Source: Corylus avellana (taxonomy: Eukaryota; Streptophyta; Magnoliopsida; Fagales; Betulaceae). From it: a stretch of DNA of 64,000 nucleotides. Numbering within the stretch: position 1 is the stretch's first letter; the number at the start of each line of letters is the position of its first letter. A program made the translations under genes and the position numbers. The stretch covers positions 12,202,850 through 12,266,849 of the forward strand of contig NC_081544.1 of assembly GCF_901000735.1 (NCBI RefSeq), read 5' to 3'. Positions 40,669 through 54,889 of this stretch are shown here, piece by piece. Under the pieces are notes generated by a model. The model worked only from the letters and a program-made list of their open reading frames with translations, did no database searches and was not told the origin of the DNA.

Positions 40669-43008
40669 ATGAAGATCTTGTCCATTTTGGCCTTCTTTCT
40701 ACTTGCTCTCTTTGTCACTTGTGGTAACTTCTTAAATCTACTTTACATATATTTTTATTTATAAATAATGTGTTATTGGCATACGAAACCATGTCAAACA
40801 TTCAACGTATAAGTAAAATTAAAGTTAGTTTTCCCATTTATATCATAAAATATTTGCTTGAAAAGTTTATATTTGTATCTAAAATTTAACATCTTTAATA
40901 CATTGAATTTGTCTTGTTAATCAAACATTTGTAAGTGGTTTTGTGGTACCTAATGTTACTCATATAATAATATTCAAAGTAATCATCTAAACGTTTGAGA
41001 AAACTAGGGAACCCATTGATAATTGATTGTCAATTAAATTGAAAGGAAAGGAGCCCAGCTACTTAAGTATAAGAAAACTCATAAGAGAACATGCAAACTA
41101 TATGGCAAGATAGTTGTGGTTTTAGAAGAATCCTTTATTTTTTGTTAAGTGAGGGAAGCAATTTTATATGATTCCTTTTATTTAGAAGGAATAATGTCCG
41201 TATTTGTTGCCTTTTAAACTTATCCTTTTAAATGGCCAGTAACATATATTTATATACCATGGTAGGTTCCTCTACTTCTGAAGAAATCGGGACAAACCGT
41301 TATGTACCTACATGGCCTCGTTACCCTCCTTGTGCCAGTGGTTCTTGCACAGATCGATTATGTTGTGCCCAAGGTACTCTCCCTCTCTCACTCTCTCTCC
41401 CTCTCTCACTCTCTCGCTCTCTCTTTCTCTCTCACTCTCTCTCTCTCTATCCCCCTCGATGTGTCATAAATCATTTATTTTCCGGCTCTATTTAACTTAT
41501 AAACTCCATCCGTGCGGACAAGGAACTTCCAAGAGTTATTTTTTGGCCAGAATTTAACGTAGTATCTAATGGTGTAAATGATTTCACCTGATAAATATGT
41601 TAGCACGTTATTCAAAAAATTTAAAGGATATGATATCATCTATGTCATGTTTTAAGAATAAGTTTCAAGCTGATTTAAGTAAAAAACATTTCCTCTCGTG
41701 TTTATTTAAATTTGAATGTACTTTTAAGTGTCATTATTTCAAGCACTAAAAAGGTGAGATGGTGTTGGAATAGATCTTTGGGTTTAAATCTTACAAGGAA
41801 ATCAAAAATGAAAAGAAAAGATATGGATGTGCAATAAATTAGTTATTGAAATAGGTACCAATTTGGACAGTTAATGTGAGAGAGTCGATATGAGATTTAC
41901 TCGTCCTAAAATAATTTGGGTCTTAGTCACAAACATGGGCAGTTGAGTTCTATTTGGGCTCTCTCAATTTAGCTGCTAAAATTGCGGCAATTCGAAAAGT
42001 TAATTATTGTGAATCAAAAATTAGAAAAAAAGAAAAATGTGTTGACATTTGAAAAAGAAAAATGAAATACTAAGAAAAAGATTTAATCATGCTCCTATTT
42101 AGATTTCTTAACTTCCAAATACCAATTTAATTGTCATAAATACTAATTTTTATCTTCTCCCGTCAATCTCTCATCCAAGTCCATTCACATTTTTTTTCAA
42201 ATATACTATTAAATTTGTAGGACCCACTATAGGTCCTACAGATCTAATGGTAGGCTTAAAAATAATTTGTACCCGAGATGGATAAGAGTTGGGAAAAATA
42301 GCATGTCTCCTTGAATATTTCTTCATTTATGTTCCCTTCGTATGAGAATCTAAATAATGAAATGCTAGGTTATATTCCTCGTTTCCAATAACTTAAGTCT
42401 AATTTAATTGTTGTACTTGTTGTTATGCTTATTACGAGTAATGCCACTTAATAGATTGTTATACGACTGACATATAACTTGAAAACGTGGTAGTAAAAAT
42501 CTTAACTTAAAAAAAATATAAAAATTGGCGACTAATTTTCAGTACCACGTCATGCTAGATATTTGGTAGTTGTATAACAGTCTACTAAAGCTTATTTCTC
42601 TATGATCATTGTGTACGCTTTTGAATTTCTTCTACTTCTTCTTCTTCTTCTTCTTCTTCCCTTTTTCTTAAATAAATGTTAGCGCTTAGAGAACTTCTAA
42701 GAAAGATAGAAATTAATTATCATTTTGTGGGGAATTGTATCGAAGCGTGATGTTTTCGGAAAGAATAATTTTCATGCTAATTCTATACTGATGCTAATTC
42801 AATTTTTGTAGGTCACAAATTTCGATGGCCTGAATTGGTTGGAAAGAATGAGCAGCAAGCCAAGGCGGTGATACGAAAGGATAACCCAATGGTAAAAGCA
42901 GTAGTCCTACCTCCAGGTTGGGTAGGACTTGCAGATTTCTGTTGCAATCGTGTATACCTTGTCCTTGATCGCAATCACAATATCGTTTCAGTACCTGTAG
43001 TTGGCTGA
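40669..43008 (+). CDS. Secreted potato-inhibitor-I family protein with cysteine-rich extra exon (copy D)
   Basis: Exons 40669-40723, 41266-41373 and 42812-43008, with GT-AG introns. The 119-residue product differs from copy A at three places: L9F in the signal peptide, L70Q, and Q76R. Exon 2 is identical in protein to copy A, keeping all four cysteines. The core motif WPELVG, the loop around A95-D96, C98-C99 and the PVVG end are unchanged. An AATAAA lies at 43038. The (CT)n tract after the intron 2 donor is longer and more interrupted than in A. An extended (CTT)n run (about 42628-42660) lies upstream of exon 3. It is intact, with no sign of decay. Confidence 0.85.
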
Positions 43009-43216
43009 GACTACATTTTGTAATGAAGTTAGAAACAAATAAATACTAAGTATTACTATTTTGCTTTTATCTGCAATTTGAAAGGAGAAGCAAAAAGGTA
43101 TATGATTTTTCTAATGTTATTTGCCAAAGTGTGTTTAATATGGACGTTGGATAAATTAGATATATACTTATAAACGCAAAGCCATAAGGAGACATGGAGC
43201 CCATGCCTTTCACGAA

Positions 43217-43690
43217 GAAGGGACGGAGCCAGAAAGTCTTTAGGGTAGAGGCAAATCATAAATGAAAAATACTTTAGGAAATGAGGGCGAAAGTATGAAT
43301 GAGAAATATATAAAAATTGAAGGTTAAATTAATACAAAATTAAATTAGTATCAATTCATTGTTCAAATAGATAAATAAATAAACAAAGGAAAAGATACAA
43401 ATAATTACTTCATAATATATGTCAAAATTCACTTTAAATACCTATCAAAATAGGACCCATTGTTATCTTAGATCCTGAAAATCATGTGGCAAAATTTATA
43501 GTAAATTTTGCAGTAATTTCTCATTTTATGGACGACATCAAAGAATCAGTCAAAAACAAATCTTCAATTTTATTATGAAGCTTAGTTTTGACAATGTTCA
43601 AGGCTGAAAATATTTGTTATATAGTTGCGAAAGAAACAGTAAAAGTAGTAACAAGTACAATAAATTAAAAACAAGTTCATATTCTCAACA
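43217..43690 (-). pseudogene. Degenerate hAT transposase 3' end, unit D
   Basis: Starts at GAAGGGACGGAGCCAGAAAG. The minus strand keeps the similarity to SALNIVKTKLHNKIED. Equivalent to the unit A remnant. Confidence 0.82.
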
Positions 43691-44129
43691 TATTATGGCA
43701 ATATTTGCTATGGTATTCATTATTGTAAATATGCTAATTTTGTAATTGTTGTGTTTCCTTTCTTTAAGGGCCTTATTCAACTATAAATAAGTCATTTTAT
43801 TGTATAATTGAACATTCATTAGTAATACAAATTTATTCTCTAAAATTATCTTCCGTTTGTCTTTTTCTACAACATAGAAACATGAGTTTTATCTAACATA
43901 CTTTTTCAATTTTCCACTAAAATAATCAGTATTGTTTCAACATATTTACCAATTTGTTGAAGTTTTACAACAACTCAAAAACCCTTCTAGTTTTTTCTCT
44001 CAAAAAAAGCTTTTCAAATATAGCAAAATCAATAAATGAGTTGTCAAAATCCTTATATAAATATCGTTTACACAAGTCCTGTTCTTTCTTGTTAATTTTC
44101 TTTCAAACACTCAAAAAGTACACTCAGTC

Positions 44130-46417
44130 ATGAAGATCTTGTCCATTTTGGCCCTCTTTCTACTTGCTCTCTATGTCACTTGTGGTAACTTCTTAAATCT
44201 ACTTTATATATATTTAAACTTATAAAAAATGTGTTATTGGCATGCGAACCCATGTCAAACATAAAACATATAAGTTCTATTAAAGTTAGTTTTCCCATTT
44301 ATATCATAAAATATTCGCTTGAAAAGTTTATATTTTTTTTTTCTAAAATTTAACATCATTGTTACGTTGAATCTGTCTTGTTAATCAAACATTTGTGAGA
44401 CATTTGTAGGTGCTTTTTGTGGTACCTAACGTTACTCATATAATAATATTTGAAGTAGTCATCTAAACCTTAGAGAAAGCTAAGGAACCCATTGATAATT
44501 GATTGTCAATTAAATTGAAAGCAAAGGAGCCTAGCTACTTAAGTATAAGGAAACTCATAAGTGAACATGCAAACTAAATGGTAGGCTAGTTGTGGTTTTA
44601 GAAGAATCCTTTATTTTTCGTTAAGTGAGGGAAGCAATTTTATATGATTCCATTTATTTAGAGGGAATGATGTCAATATTTGTTGCCTTTTAAAGTCATC
44701 CTTTTAAATGGTTAGTAACATATCCTTATATATCATGGTAGGTTCTCTACATCTGAAGAAATTGGGACAAACCGTTATGTACCAACATGGCCTCGTTACC
44801 CACCTTGTGCCAGTGGTTCTTGCACAGATCGATTATGTTGTGCCCAAGGTACTCCCCCCCTCTCTCTCTCTCTCTCTCTCTCCCTCTATGTGTCATCCCT
44901 GATTTATTTTCCAGCTATATTTGACTTATAAACCCCATCTATGCGAACAAGGAACTACCAAGAGTTATTTTTTTGGCCGGAATTTAATGTTGCATCTAAT
45001 GGTGTAAATGATTTCACCTGATAAATATGTTAGCACGTTATTCAAAAAATTTAAACGATATGCTATCATCTATGTCGTGTTTTAAGAATGAGTATTTTAA
45101 GAATATGTTCCGAGCTAATTTAAGAGAAAAAAGAATTCCTCTTGTGTTTATTGAAACTCAAGTACTCAAAAGGTGAGATGGAGTTGGAATAGATCTTTCC
45201 TTACAAAGAAAGAGAAAATGAAATGAAAAGATATGGATGTGCAATAAATTAGTTATCGTAATCGCTACCAATTTAAACAGTTCATGTGAGAGAGTCGATA
45301 TGAGATTTACTTGTCCAAAAAGAATTTCGGCCTTAGTCCCAAACACGGGAAGGTGAGTTCTATTTGGGATCTCTCAATTTAGCTGCTAAAATTGTGGCAA
45401 ATCGAAAAGTTAATTATTGTGAATCCCAATTTGAAAAATAAAAAATAAAAATGTGTTGACATTTGGAAAAGAAAAATAAATACTAAGGAAAAGATCTAAT
45501 CATGCTCCTATTTAGATTTCTTAACTTCCAAGTACCAATTTAATTGTCATAAATACTATTTTTTATCTTCTCTTGTCAATCTCTCATCCAAGTCCATTCA
45601 CATTTTTTTCAAATATACCATTAAATTTGTAGGACCCACATGTAGGTCCTACAGATCTAACGGCAAATTTAAAAATAAGTTGGACCCGAGATGGATAAGT
45701 GTTAAAAAAATAGCAGGTCTCCTTAATTATTTCCTCATTTATTTTCCCTTCTTATTAGAATCTAAATAACGAAATGCTAGGTCATATTCCTCGTTTCCTA
45801 TTGCTTAAGTCTAATTTAATTATTGTAGTTATTGTTTTGCTTATTATGAGTAATGTTATTGAGTAGATTGTTATACGACTGACATATAACTTGATAACAT
45901 GGTACTAAAAATCTTAACTTAAAAAAAAATATAAAAATTAATGACTGATTTTCAATACCATATCATTCCAGTTATTTGGCAGTTGTATAACAGTCTACTA
46001 AAGAGCAGTTCTCTATGATCATTGTGTACGCTTTTGAACATCTTTTTCTTCTTCTTCTTCTTGTCAACTTTTTCTTAAACAAATGTTAACGCTCAAAGAA
46101 CTTCTTCTATGCAAGAAAGAAATTATTATCATTTTGTAGGGAATTGTATTGAAGGGTGATGTTTTAGGAAAGAATAATTTTCATCCTAGTTCTATACTGA
46201 TGCTAATTCAATTTTTTTAGGTCACAAATTTTGATGGCCTGAATTGGTAGGTAAGAGTGAGCAGCAAGCCAATGCGGTGATACAAATGGACATCCCTATG
46301 GTAAAAATAGTAGTCCTACCTCCAGGCTAGGTAGGACTTACAGATTTCTGTTGCAATCGTGTATACCTTGTCCTTGATCACAATGACAATATTGTTTCGG
46401 TACCTATAGTTGGTCAA
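44130..46417 (+). pseudogene. Potato-inhibitor-I pseudogene (copy E)
   Basis: Exon-equivalents: 44130-44184, 44742-44848 and 46221 to about 46417. It shares with B the 1-base deletion in exon 2 and the TGA and TAG stops in exon 3, and has also lost the final stop. The codon GTT after EL has become GTA, with other changes nearby. The shared lesions show B and E descend from one already broken copy. Confidence 0.88.
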
Positions 46418-46633
46418 GACTACATTTTGTTATTAAGTTTGAAACAAATAAATACTAGGTATTATTATTTTGCTTGTGATCAGCAATTTGGAAGGAGAAG
46501 AAAAAAGGAATATAATTTTTCTAATGTTATTTGCCAAAGTATATTTCATATGGATGTTGGATAAATTAGGTATATACATATACATCTAAATGCAAAGCCA
46601 CAAGGGGACATGGAGTCCATGCCTTTTACCAAG

Positions 46634-47081
46634 CAGGGATGGAGATAGAAAATCTTATGGGTAGAGGCAAAGCATAAATGAAAAATATTTTAGGATATGA
46701 GGGCGAAAGAATGAATGAGAAATATATTAAAATTGAGTGTTAAATTAATACAAAAAAAAAATATTATCAATTCATTGCTAACAAAAAATTAAACAAAGGA
46801 AAAGATACAAGTAATTACTTTATAATATATTTCAAAATTCACTTTAAATACCTATCAAAATTGGACCCCTCATTGTCTTAGATCCTGAAAACCATGTGGT
46901 GCAGTAATTTCTCTTTTGATGTACAAAATCAAAGAATCAGTCAAAAACTAGTCTTCAATTTTATTATGAAGCTTAGTTTGGACAATATTCACGGCTGGAA
47001 ATATTTGTTTTATAGTTGCAGTAGAAATAAGAAAAGTAATTACAAGTACAATAAATTAGAAACAAGTTCATATTCTCAACA
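46634..47081 (-). pseudogene. Degenerate hAT transposase 3' end, unit E
   Basis: Starts CAGGGATGGAGATAGAAAA. It matches the unit B remnant, with a small extra deletion near 46900. Confidence 0.8.
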
Positions 47082-48038
47082 TATTATGGCAATATTTGCA
47101 ATGGTATTCATTATTGTAAATATACTGATTTTATGTTATCTTGTAATTATTGTATTTCCTTTCTTTTAGTGCCTTATTTAACGATAAATAAAAATTTTAT
47201 TGTACAATTGAACGTACATCAGAAATAAAAATTTCTTCATGACAACATAGAAAAATATTTTTTATCAAACATACTTTTTCTATTCTCCTCACAAATAATC
47301 AGTATTGTTTCAGCATATCTACCTCTTTATCGAAGTTTCACAACAACTTCAAACCTCTTCTAGTTTTTTCTCTCAAAAATAGCTTTTCAAATATAGCAAA
47401 ATCTATAAATGAGTTGTCAAAATCCTCATAAAAATATCTTTTACACAAGTCCCTTCCTTTCTTCTTACTTGCTCTCTTTGTCACTTGTGGTAACTTCTTA
47501 AATCTACTTTACCTATATTGAAACTTATAAATAATGTGTTATTGGCATGCGAAAGCATGTCAAACATTCATAGTATAAGTTATATTAAAGTTAGTTTTCC
47601 CATTTATATCATAAAATATTTGCTTGAAAATTTTATATTTGTTTCTCTAATTTAACATTTGTGAGAGTTTTGTAAGTGGTTTTGTGGTACCTAGTGTTAC
47701 TCATATAATAATATTCAAAGTAATCATCTAAACGTTAGAGAACTCATAAGAGAACAAGCAAACTATATGGCAAGATAGTTATGGTTTTTAGAAGAATCCT
47801 TTACTTTTTGTTAAGTGTGGGAAGCAATTTTATGTGATTCCCGATATTGTCAATATTAGTTGCCTTTTAAAGTCATCCTTTTAAATGCTGAATAACATAT
47901 ATTTATATATCGTGGTAGGTTCCTCTACTTCTTAAGAAACCGGGACAAATCCTAATGCAGCTACATGCCTCGATACCCACCTTGTGCCAGTTGTTCTTGC
48001 ACAGATCAATTATGTTGTGCTCAAGGTACTCTCTCTCT

Positions 48039-48069
<31 letters not shown>

Positions 48070-48947
48070 CTGCTCTCTCTATGTCTCCCTCATATATTTT
48101 CCAACTATATTTAACTTATAAACCCCATCCGTGCGAACAAGGAACTTCGAAGAGTTCTTTTTTGGCCGAAATTTAATGTTGTATCTAATGGTGCAAATCA
48201 TATCCTCAGATAAATAAGTTCGTACATTATTCAAAAAATTTAAATGATATGATATCATCTATGTTGTTAGATGCAAAAACATTAAATCATGACCTTATAC
48301 TTAAAATTTGGAGAATCCTATTCCGATACGTGGTTGACCATACACCTTTTTGTTCTAGCTTCCCACTTTATATTGTCTTAAATAATCAATTTTTTTTTTT
48401 AAGACAAATGAATGTTTTAAGAATATGTTTCAAACTAATTTAAGTGAAAAAACATTTCCTCTTGTGTTTATTTAAATTTGAGTGTACTTTTAAGTGGCAT
48501 TATTTCAAGAACTAAAAAGGTGAGATAGAGTTGGAATAGATCTTTGGTTTTACATCTTACAAAGAAAGAGAAAATGGAAAGAAAAGATATGGATGGTCAA
48601 CAAATTAGTTATCGAAATCGCTACCAATTTAGACAGTTAATGTGAGAGAGTCGATATGAGATTTACTTGTCCAAAAACATTTTGGGCCTTAGTCACCAAC
48701 TGGGGTAGGTGAGTTCTATTTGGGCTCTCTCAATTTAGCTGCTAAAATTGTGGCAATTCGAAAAGTTAATTATTGTGAGTCCCAATTTAGAAGAAAAAAA
48801 TGTGTTGACATTTGAAAAAGAAAAATGATATATTAAGGAAAACATCTAATCATGCGCGTATTTAGATTTCTTAACTTCCAAATACCAATTTAATTGTCGT
48901 AAATACTATTTTTTTTCTTCTCATGTCAATCTCTCATCCAACTCCAT
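47082..48947 (+). repeat. Inhibitor unit F, truncated by an LTR
   Basis: Equivalent of unit C, with the same junction to LTR sequence (CTCCATCCACCCATGCG). The 3' part of F and what follows are almost identical to block 1. Confidence 0.85.
47450..48025 (+). pseudogene. Potato-inhibitor-I relic (copy F)
   Basis: The exon 1 remnant lacks the ATG and first codons, but here the donor is GTAAC. Exon 2 (47919-48025) has the same TCT TAA stop as C and loses the frame. No exon 3. Confidence 0.85.
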
Positions 48948-49498
48948 CCACCCATGCGAAATCCTTTGAGAAAGAAAAGAATTAGAGTAGACACCCATGC
49001 CTAATTTGTTGCTTAGGGAGATCAATAGCTTAAGGAGTAGACACCCATGTCCTTAAGTTGGCAAACATTAAATATGCTGGTATGATTGGTGCATTGGAAT
49101 ATTGCTATCTTAATTAGTCTGATTCGTGGTGGATATCGAATCCCTAATGCTTTCATTTATCTTTATCTCTTTTCATAGTATCAATTTCGTGACAATTTTG
49201 GTATTTTAAATTTAGAAAATCAATTTTAAGCAAAATAACTAATCCTCGTGGGAATGATCTCGTACTTGCACCCTATACTATTATTTTGATCTTGTGCACT
49301 TGCGAGTTAAAACGTTGCAAATATTATCGATTAACTTAGGTGGTATTTATCATAACAAGTTTTTGGCGCTGTTGCCGGGTATTGTTTGAATTTGTTTAGA
49401 ATTTTTTTCCCCTAGTTAATTCTATTTTGTTTGAATTTTATTTTGTGTTAATTTTAATTTTGCTTTCTGTTTTCGTACGTGTAGTCTTGTTCTGCAGC

Positions 49499-49705
49499 AG
49501 TGCGATCGAGCACACTGCTGCAGGGCGTTGAAACTGCCGTGTTCTTTTCTGTTTTTCTTTATTTAGTTTATGTTTTTTCTATTCTCCACGAGTACGATCG
49601 AGTGCACCTATCCGTGTGCTCGATCGCATTCCCGCCAGTACGCCTTTGTGTGCATGAGTGCACCCACACACATCTGCTTAAGTACGATCGAGCGCACTCG
49701 GTCAG
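49499..49705. repeat. GATCGAGCGCAC motif cluster in the gag-element leader, block 2
   Basis: Same arrangement as at 29080, with a few base changes (GATCGAGCACACTG, TGCATGAGTGCACCC) that alter individual motif copies. Confidence 0.75.
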
Positions 49706-49789
49706 TACACTTCGTGCTAGCGATAAGTAGTTCCTTTTATTTTTGTTTTTATTTTTATTTTGTTATTTATTTTACTTTTTGTTTTAATC

Positions 49790-51095
49790 ATGTTGAGAGA
49801 CAATACACCTCGGTGTGAAGACCTATAAAAAATTCATTCAGCCCCAGATCCTCGACCAACCATCAAGCATTAATTTCTAGACCATTGTGCAGAGCAGTTA
49901 CCATTTATCTCTGCAGCTACTCAATACGGGTCCACACTAGAAAGGCACACCTACAGAGGACCCATATCGGCATATTCTAGAATTTTGTGATCTCTGTTGG
50001 ACTCAAAATGTCCAGGGTTTAACTCCAGAAGGAATTCGGTTAATCCTCTTTCCTTTTTCTTTAAACGATTATGGTAAGATATGGTACAATTCTTTGGACA
50101 TAGGTTCTATTCATAACTGGGATGAGATGGCCACAAAGTTCTTAAAGAAGTTTTTCCCAACCCAAAAGACAAGGCAATTGAAAAGGGAAATTCTGACTTT
50201 CCAACAAAAAGACGGAGACCTTTTCTTCGAGGCATGGGAGCACTTTAATGAGTTACTTCTTAGATGCCCACATCACAATTTATCTCAAGACGATCAGGTA
50301 CTGGCATTCTATGAAGGTTTAAAAGATCCTAACAAGAGTCTTGTAGATTTAGCTCGTGGTGGCATGTTTATGGAGAGAAGCAATGAGGAAGCCATAGAAC
50401 TCTTTGAGACCTTAAGTGAGAACTCCCAACAATTCCCATCTAAAGGGAGACAAGGACTCAAAGGAAAAGGCATACATGAAGAGAGCACCAATGGTGGAGT
50501 TTAGGCTCGAATGGTTGCCATGGAGAAAAAGCTAGACATGCTTGTGATAGCCATGACTAATCATAACATTGCTCCTGTTCAACAAGTTACACAAGTCGAG
50601 GTATGTGCCATATGTTCCCATATTGACCATACCATTGAGACTAATCCCATGTCTTCAATTGCAGATCAGGAGTCAAAAGAGAATGAGCTTGAAAGTTCCA
50701 TGAGCTTGTTCTTAAAGGCACAACAGTAGACAAATGCTCAAACTAGTCAAGCCATTCAAAGATTGGAGGCGCAATCGGGGCAGATGGCCAAAGAGTTGAG
50801 CGAAGGAGAGAGGGACAAATTTCCAGCACCTAGTCCAAGAGGTCATGAACAACTAAAGACTGTAACAACCCTCAGAAGTGTTCAAAGTGTTGATAGCAAG
50901 GTAGAGATTGATGAGACAATAAAAGAATCCCCAGCTCAAATTACAACTTCCAAGGAATATGAAAAGGTTCCCAGTTTCACAAGGCAAGACATTGAGCTAG
51001 GCTGTGAGAATGTTACTGAGGACATTGTTGAAACCGTGCACTTCTTTTAGGCGTCGTCAACACCATGTCCTATTCCTGAATTACCAAGAGGCTAG
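49790..51095 (+). pseudogene. Athila-like gag, broken (block 2)
   Basis: Same domains as block 1. It shares the CAG to TAG stops at 50502-50504 and 50727-50729. It lacks the 4-base insertion of block 1, but has its own TAG after VETVHFF at 51048-51050. Confidence 0.8.
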
Positions 51096-52731
51096 GAGAA
51101 TAGTCTGTTAGGGCTATTAAATGAGTAAATTGAGGACATCAAGATAGATAAACGTCCGGATGAGAAACTGTTTGAGAAGACCGAGAGTGAACCCCAGATC
51201 TGAAGACATTTGGAATTACCCGGTGGTAGGAAAAGTTCAGTCTCTTTGATGCAAGAGAAGAAAAGACTGGTGCTTCAAGTTTAAACGGAGTACAACAGTT
51301 TGGCTGAAGACATTAAATTTAGCGCTCATGGGAAGCACCCCATAGCATATCCTTTCTATTTTTCCTTTAGTGTTTATTTTTAGTTCTTTTTGTTTTCCTT
51401 TTTAATTGTTTTGGTGTTTTATTTTTTAGGCACAAGTGTGCTTGCGTTCAAGTTTAGGGGTTTGCTACGAGCCATAGCATTCCAGTCGATTTTTCCATCT
51501 CCCAGGTACAATCTTTTCATGTTATATACACATTTGGGACAATGTGTAATTTTAGTTTGGGGGTATGGGAGACACACATACACACATACACACACTTTGT
51601 GCCTATATTTATATTTTTGCTTAAAAAATAGAAATAAATAAAAAATTGCATGTTCATGTTTGTCTTAAAAGTTTGGTAGATCTGAAAGAAATTGTGATTT
51701 AATTTTCATTGGTAAGCTTAAAATTTTGAACACATGATCTAATGATAGAATTTTTAAGTTTGGTTACTTACTTTATGCATCTCAGAATTCACCTGTTTGG
51801 ATTTGACACAAGCACATTAGCACATAATTTGTGGGGTCTGACATGAAGTCTGATGTGTACGTTTCTATGTCTTGGGTGAAACTAGATGACTTGTGGGATG
51901 GACACTTTGGCATATTACATATGATTAAGGAAAAAAAAAATGCTCATTGATAAACTTTTCACAAAGTAATTGGACCTCTTGCCTTAGTGATCAATTATTG
52001 TTTACACCAAAAGGTGGAGAATTTTGATTTGATTAATGTCAAGGTTAGTTTGGTTTTGTAGTCTTTTTGACTCGAGTTAGTAAGTCCTTTGGGGTGTCTT
52101 TACACCTAATGCCCTAAAACCATATGGTTTGGGAGTCATTGACTTAACACTCAGTACATGGGTCAATTAGAAAGCTTAAGGGAACCAAACATTGCACAGG
52201 TTGATTGAGAAAAAAAGAAGAAGTTATGCCATAGTTATTCATTCTGATGGGAATTTCAGTGAACTTTGAGATTTTGAGACATTGCACATTGAAAATAATT
52301 GGAAACTTCATATTTATGTGCTAGTTCATTATACACTATTTTGAACTTGTGATGCCTTAGCCTATCTTTTTTAAGTGATTAGATTTTAAAATTCTAATTC
52401 ATTGAGAAGATGGAGTTTAACTTTTTAAGCTTGCTAATGAATGAAAATCTTGATTTTGAGTGATACTTCAATTTTTGGATAGCATGAGCTATGCAATAAT
52501 GTTTGTGGGTAACATTCGTGGAAACCCTCACAAGACTTCATTCGTCCTTTAGGGAATGCCTATGAGTTTAAAAGGCTTGTTACATACGCTAAATGCAATA
52601 GTACATCCCACAAAAGATGAATTTTTCTTTTTGTTTTCTGTTTTTCATTTTGTTTTTAGTTTCGAACTGCTAAGGACTAGGGATATGTAAGTTTGGGGGT
52701 GTGATAAGAGCGATATGTAAGTTTGGGGGTG
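51096..52731. other. Non-coding 3' part of the gag-only element, block 2
   Basis: Equivalent of 30678-32310. No domain seen. Confidence 0.5.
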
Positions 52732-52850
52732 TGATAAGTGATAAAACATCCTTATTTTAGCCCCTTAATGTATATTTGTTAATCCCTTAGTTTTGTTGGT
52801 TTGTGCAATTTTACTTCCTTTTTGTTTTTTTGTCCTTTTATAGGATATTT

Positions 52851-53950
52851 TGAAACACCCCAATTTCTAAAGGTAGAGCGATTGAGAGCAATTATAACAT
52901 ATTCTTAAAGTAAAAATCCTCCTATTATAAGATCACCACAGAAAGTAGCAATAGGCTCTTTAACAATTAAGAGGCCCACCGGTAGTACTACGATATATAG
53001 AGCAATCTGAAAAAGATGTATAGGGAAAAGGGGTGAGTTCGACAACTCAGTATGTAGCCACAACACCAAGATGCTAGAAAACATGCTATGCAGATTTTTA
53101 TATCAAAATCTCTGTCATGCACAATAACAATTTATGCAGAATAACATAATTAACAAAATAAGCATGATAATTGCAAAATGAGTAAGCACTTCCTTTTACT
53201 TTTCTTTCAAATAATTGTTTTACCCTTTGACTCGACACTACAAATTTACCTTGAGCGGTGCACGTTGGCTTGTCTCGAAGGACCTATATGATCATCTTGT
53301 CGTCATAGGGGAGAGCTACCAAGTTGGGAACTTCCCTTGGTGAAGGCAACCTGGCTGGTAGCACACACCTTCTCATAATTTTCCTTTAGTGTTCTTGCCA
53401 TGCTACCTTATGTGGTACCGATCGTGACTATAATTGTGCCTCGGGTTAAACATTTATAAACATAAATGCACATATAATATTTCATATGATCTGTAAGCAC
53501 ATCTGTAATTGTATACTATGCCATGAACTTTGAGAGCTCTTTTCATTAATAATTGCAATCTTGCATAAATCATGAAATAAGGTAATTGTAACATGTAAAA
53601 TTCTTAAATAATGACATATGAAAGAATAAAACATGTCATTAAAATATGAAAGGAAGTGCAATTGAAAATCATGTGAATGATTTATAAAATCCCCAACATT
53701 TTTCAAAAGATTTATAATAAAATTTGTTGGGGTTTTTGGTGTTGTGTCCCCTTACCTGGCATTGCATGCCCTTATTTTGAATCCGCATCTAACTCACAAT
53801 TCCTACAATAGAGGTAAAAAGTCTAACTAGCAATTTCCATCATCTTTCACATTAAGTCTAACTCCATGTAAATTTAAATAAAATTGCAAAACTTCTTATC
53901 CTTGATGCAATATCACCTTTATTCTAAAGTATAAATTTCGGGGTATTACT
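52851..53950 (+). mobile_element. Solo LTR, block 2 copy
   Basis: Starts TGAAACACCCC and ends GGGGTATTACT (the last A has become T). TATTC follows. Same site as 32430-33616, without a gap. Confidence 0.7.
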
Positions 53951-54256
53951 TATTCAATGTTGGAACTGGTAGCTCATATTCATACCAGTGGAAGGGCAAG
54001 TAGACGGGAGAAGAGTGAACGTCGCAATAGCGATGTTCACGGAGCGGGAGGGTTTTTCTTATATATATGTATGATGTAACCCTGAATCATTAAGAGTAAA
54101 AAAATACAGCCGTTTCTCTGTGGATGTTGGCAAATTACCGAACCATGTTAAATCTGTGTTTCGACTCTCTCTCTTAATTTCTCTCTCTTTTCAATGTTAT
54201 ATTGTTCATCAATTACTGTGCACGGTAACTACAATTGGTATCAAAGCCTAATCCTA

Positions 54257-54864
54257 TGATGGCTGGGGTTGGTACATCTTTTGCGAAGTTCAACTTGATG
54301 AAGTTCAATGGATTCGGTAATTTCGGGTTATGACAGAAACGTATCAAGGATTTGTTGGTGCAACAATGGATGGTGAAGGCGTTATATGGGACGACACTAG
54401 AAAGGATGGCAAACATAGATTGGAAGGAACTTGAGGCTAAAGCTGTGGCTACTATTCGGCTTTGCCTAGGAGATGATGTGATGTATCAGGTCATGGATGA
54501 AGAATCTCCGGCAGCAGTTTGGTTGAAATTGGAAAGTCGGTATATGTCAAAGTCGTTGATGAACAAGCTTTATCTAAAGCAGCAGCTGCACGGCTTGAAG
54601 ATGGCTGAGGGCTCGAATCTGAGCCAACACATCAACGTGTTGTAGATAATCGGAGATCTGAAGAGGGTCGAAGTAATGTTCGAAGATGAAGACAAGCCAT
54701 TGATCTTGTTGAATTCACTCCCAACTTCTCCTACATATGATAATCTGGTTACAACTCTAAAATGGGGGAAAGAGTCCTTGGAGTTAGAGGACGTTACAGG
54801 AGCCCTGTTGGCTTTTCATCAGAGGAAGAAAAGAATTGATAATAATTCTCAAGGGGAAGGGTAG
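54257..54864 (+). pseudogene. Copia gag (remnant 3)
   Basis: MMAGVGTSFAKFNLMKFNGF, a TGA after FGNFGL, then RMANIDWKELEAKAVATIRL, a TAG after QHINVL at about 54643, and LPTSPTYDNLVTTLKWG. UBN2-type gag. Confidence 0.8.
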
Positions 54865-54889
54865 TTGTAAAGGGTAACTATGAGCGTGG

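Larger units (their letters stand above)
40220..43690 (+). repeat. 3.4-kb inhibitor unit D
   Basis: Equivalent of unit A in block 2, with the same flanks, gene and hAT remnant. Confidence 0.85.
43691..47081 (+). repeat. 3.4-kb inhibitor unit E
   Basis: Equivalent of unit B in block 2. Confidence 0.85.
48948..52850 (+). mobile_element. Athila-like gag-only element, block 2
   Basis: 5' LTR part to 49357, primer-binding site TTTTGGCGCTGTTGCCGGG at about 49361-49379, gag from 49790, polypurine-like tract and 3' LTR start TGATAAGTG at 52732. Almost identical to 28527-32429. Confidence 0.75.
35796..54873 (+). repeat. Tandem block 2 (19,078 bp)
   Basis: Same order as block 1, with inhibitor units D, E and F. 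The C/F-to-gag part is nearly identical to block 1, while the inhibitor A/B versus D/E parts differ more. Confidence 0.9.
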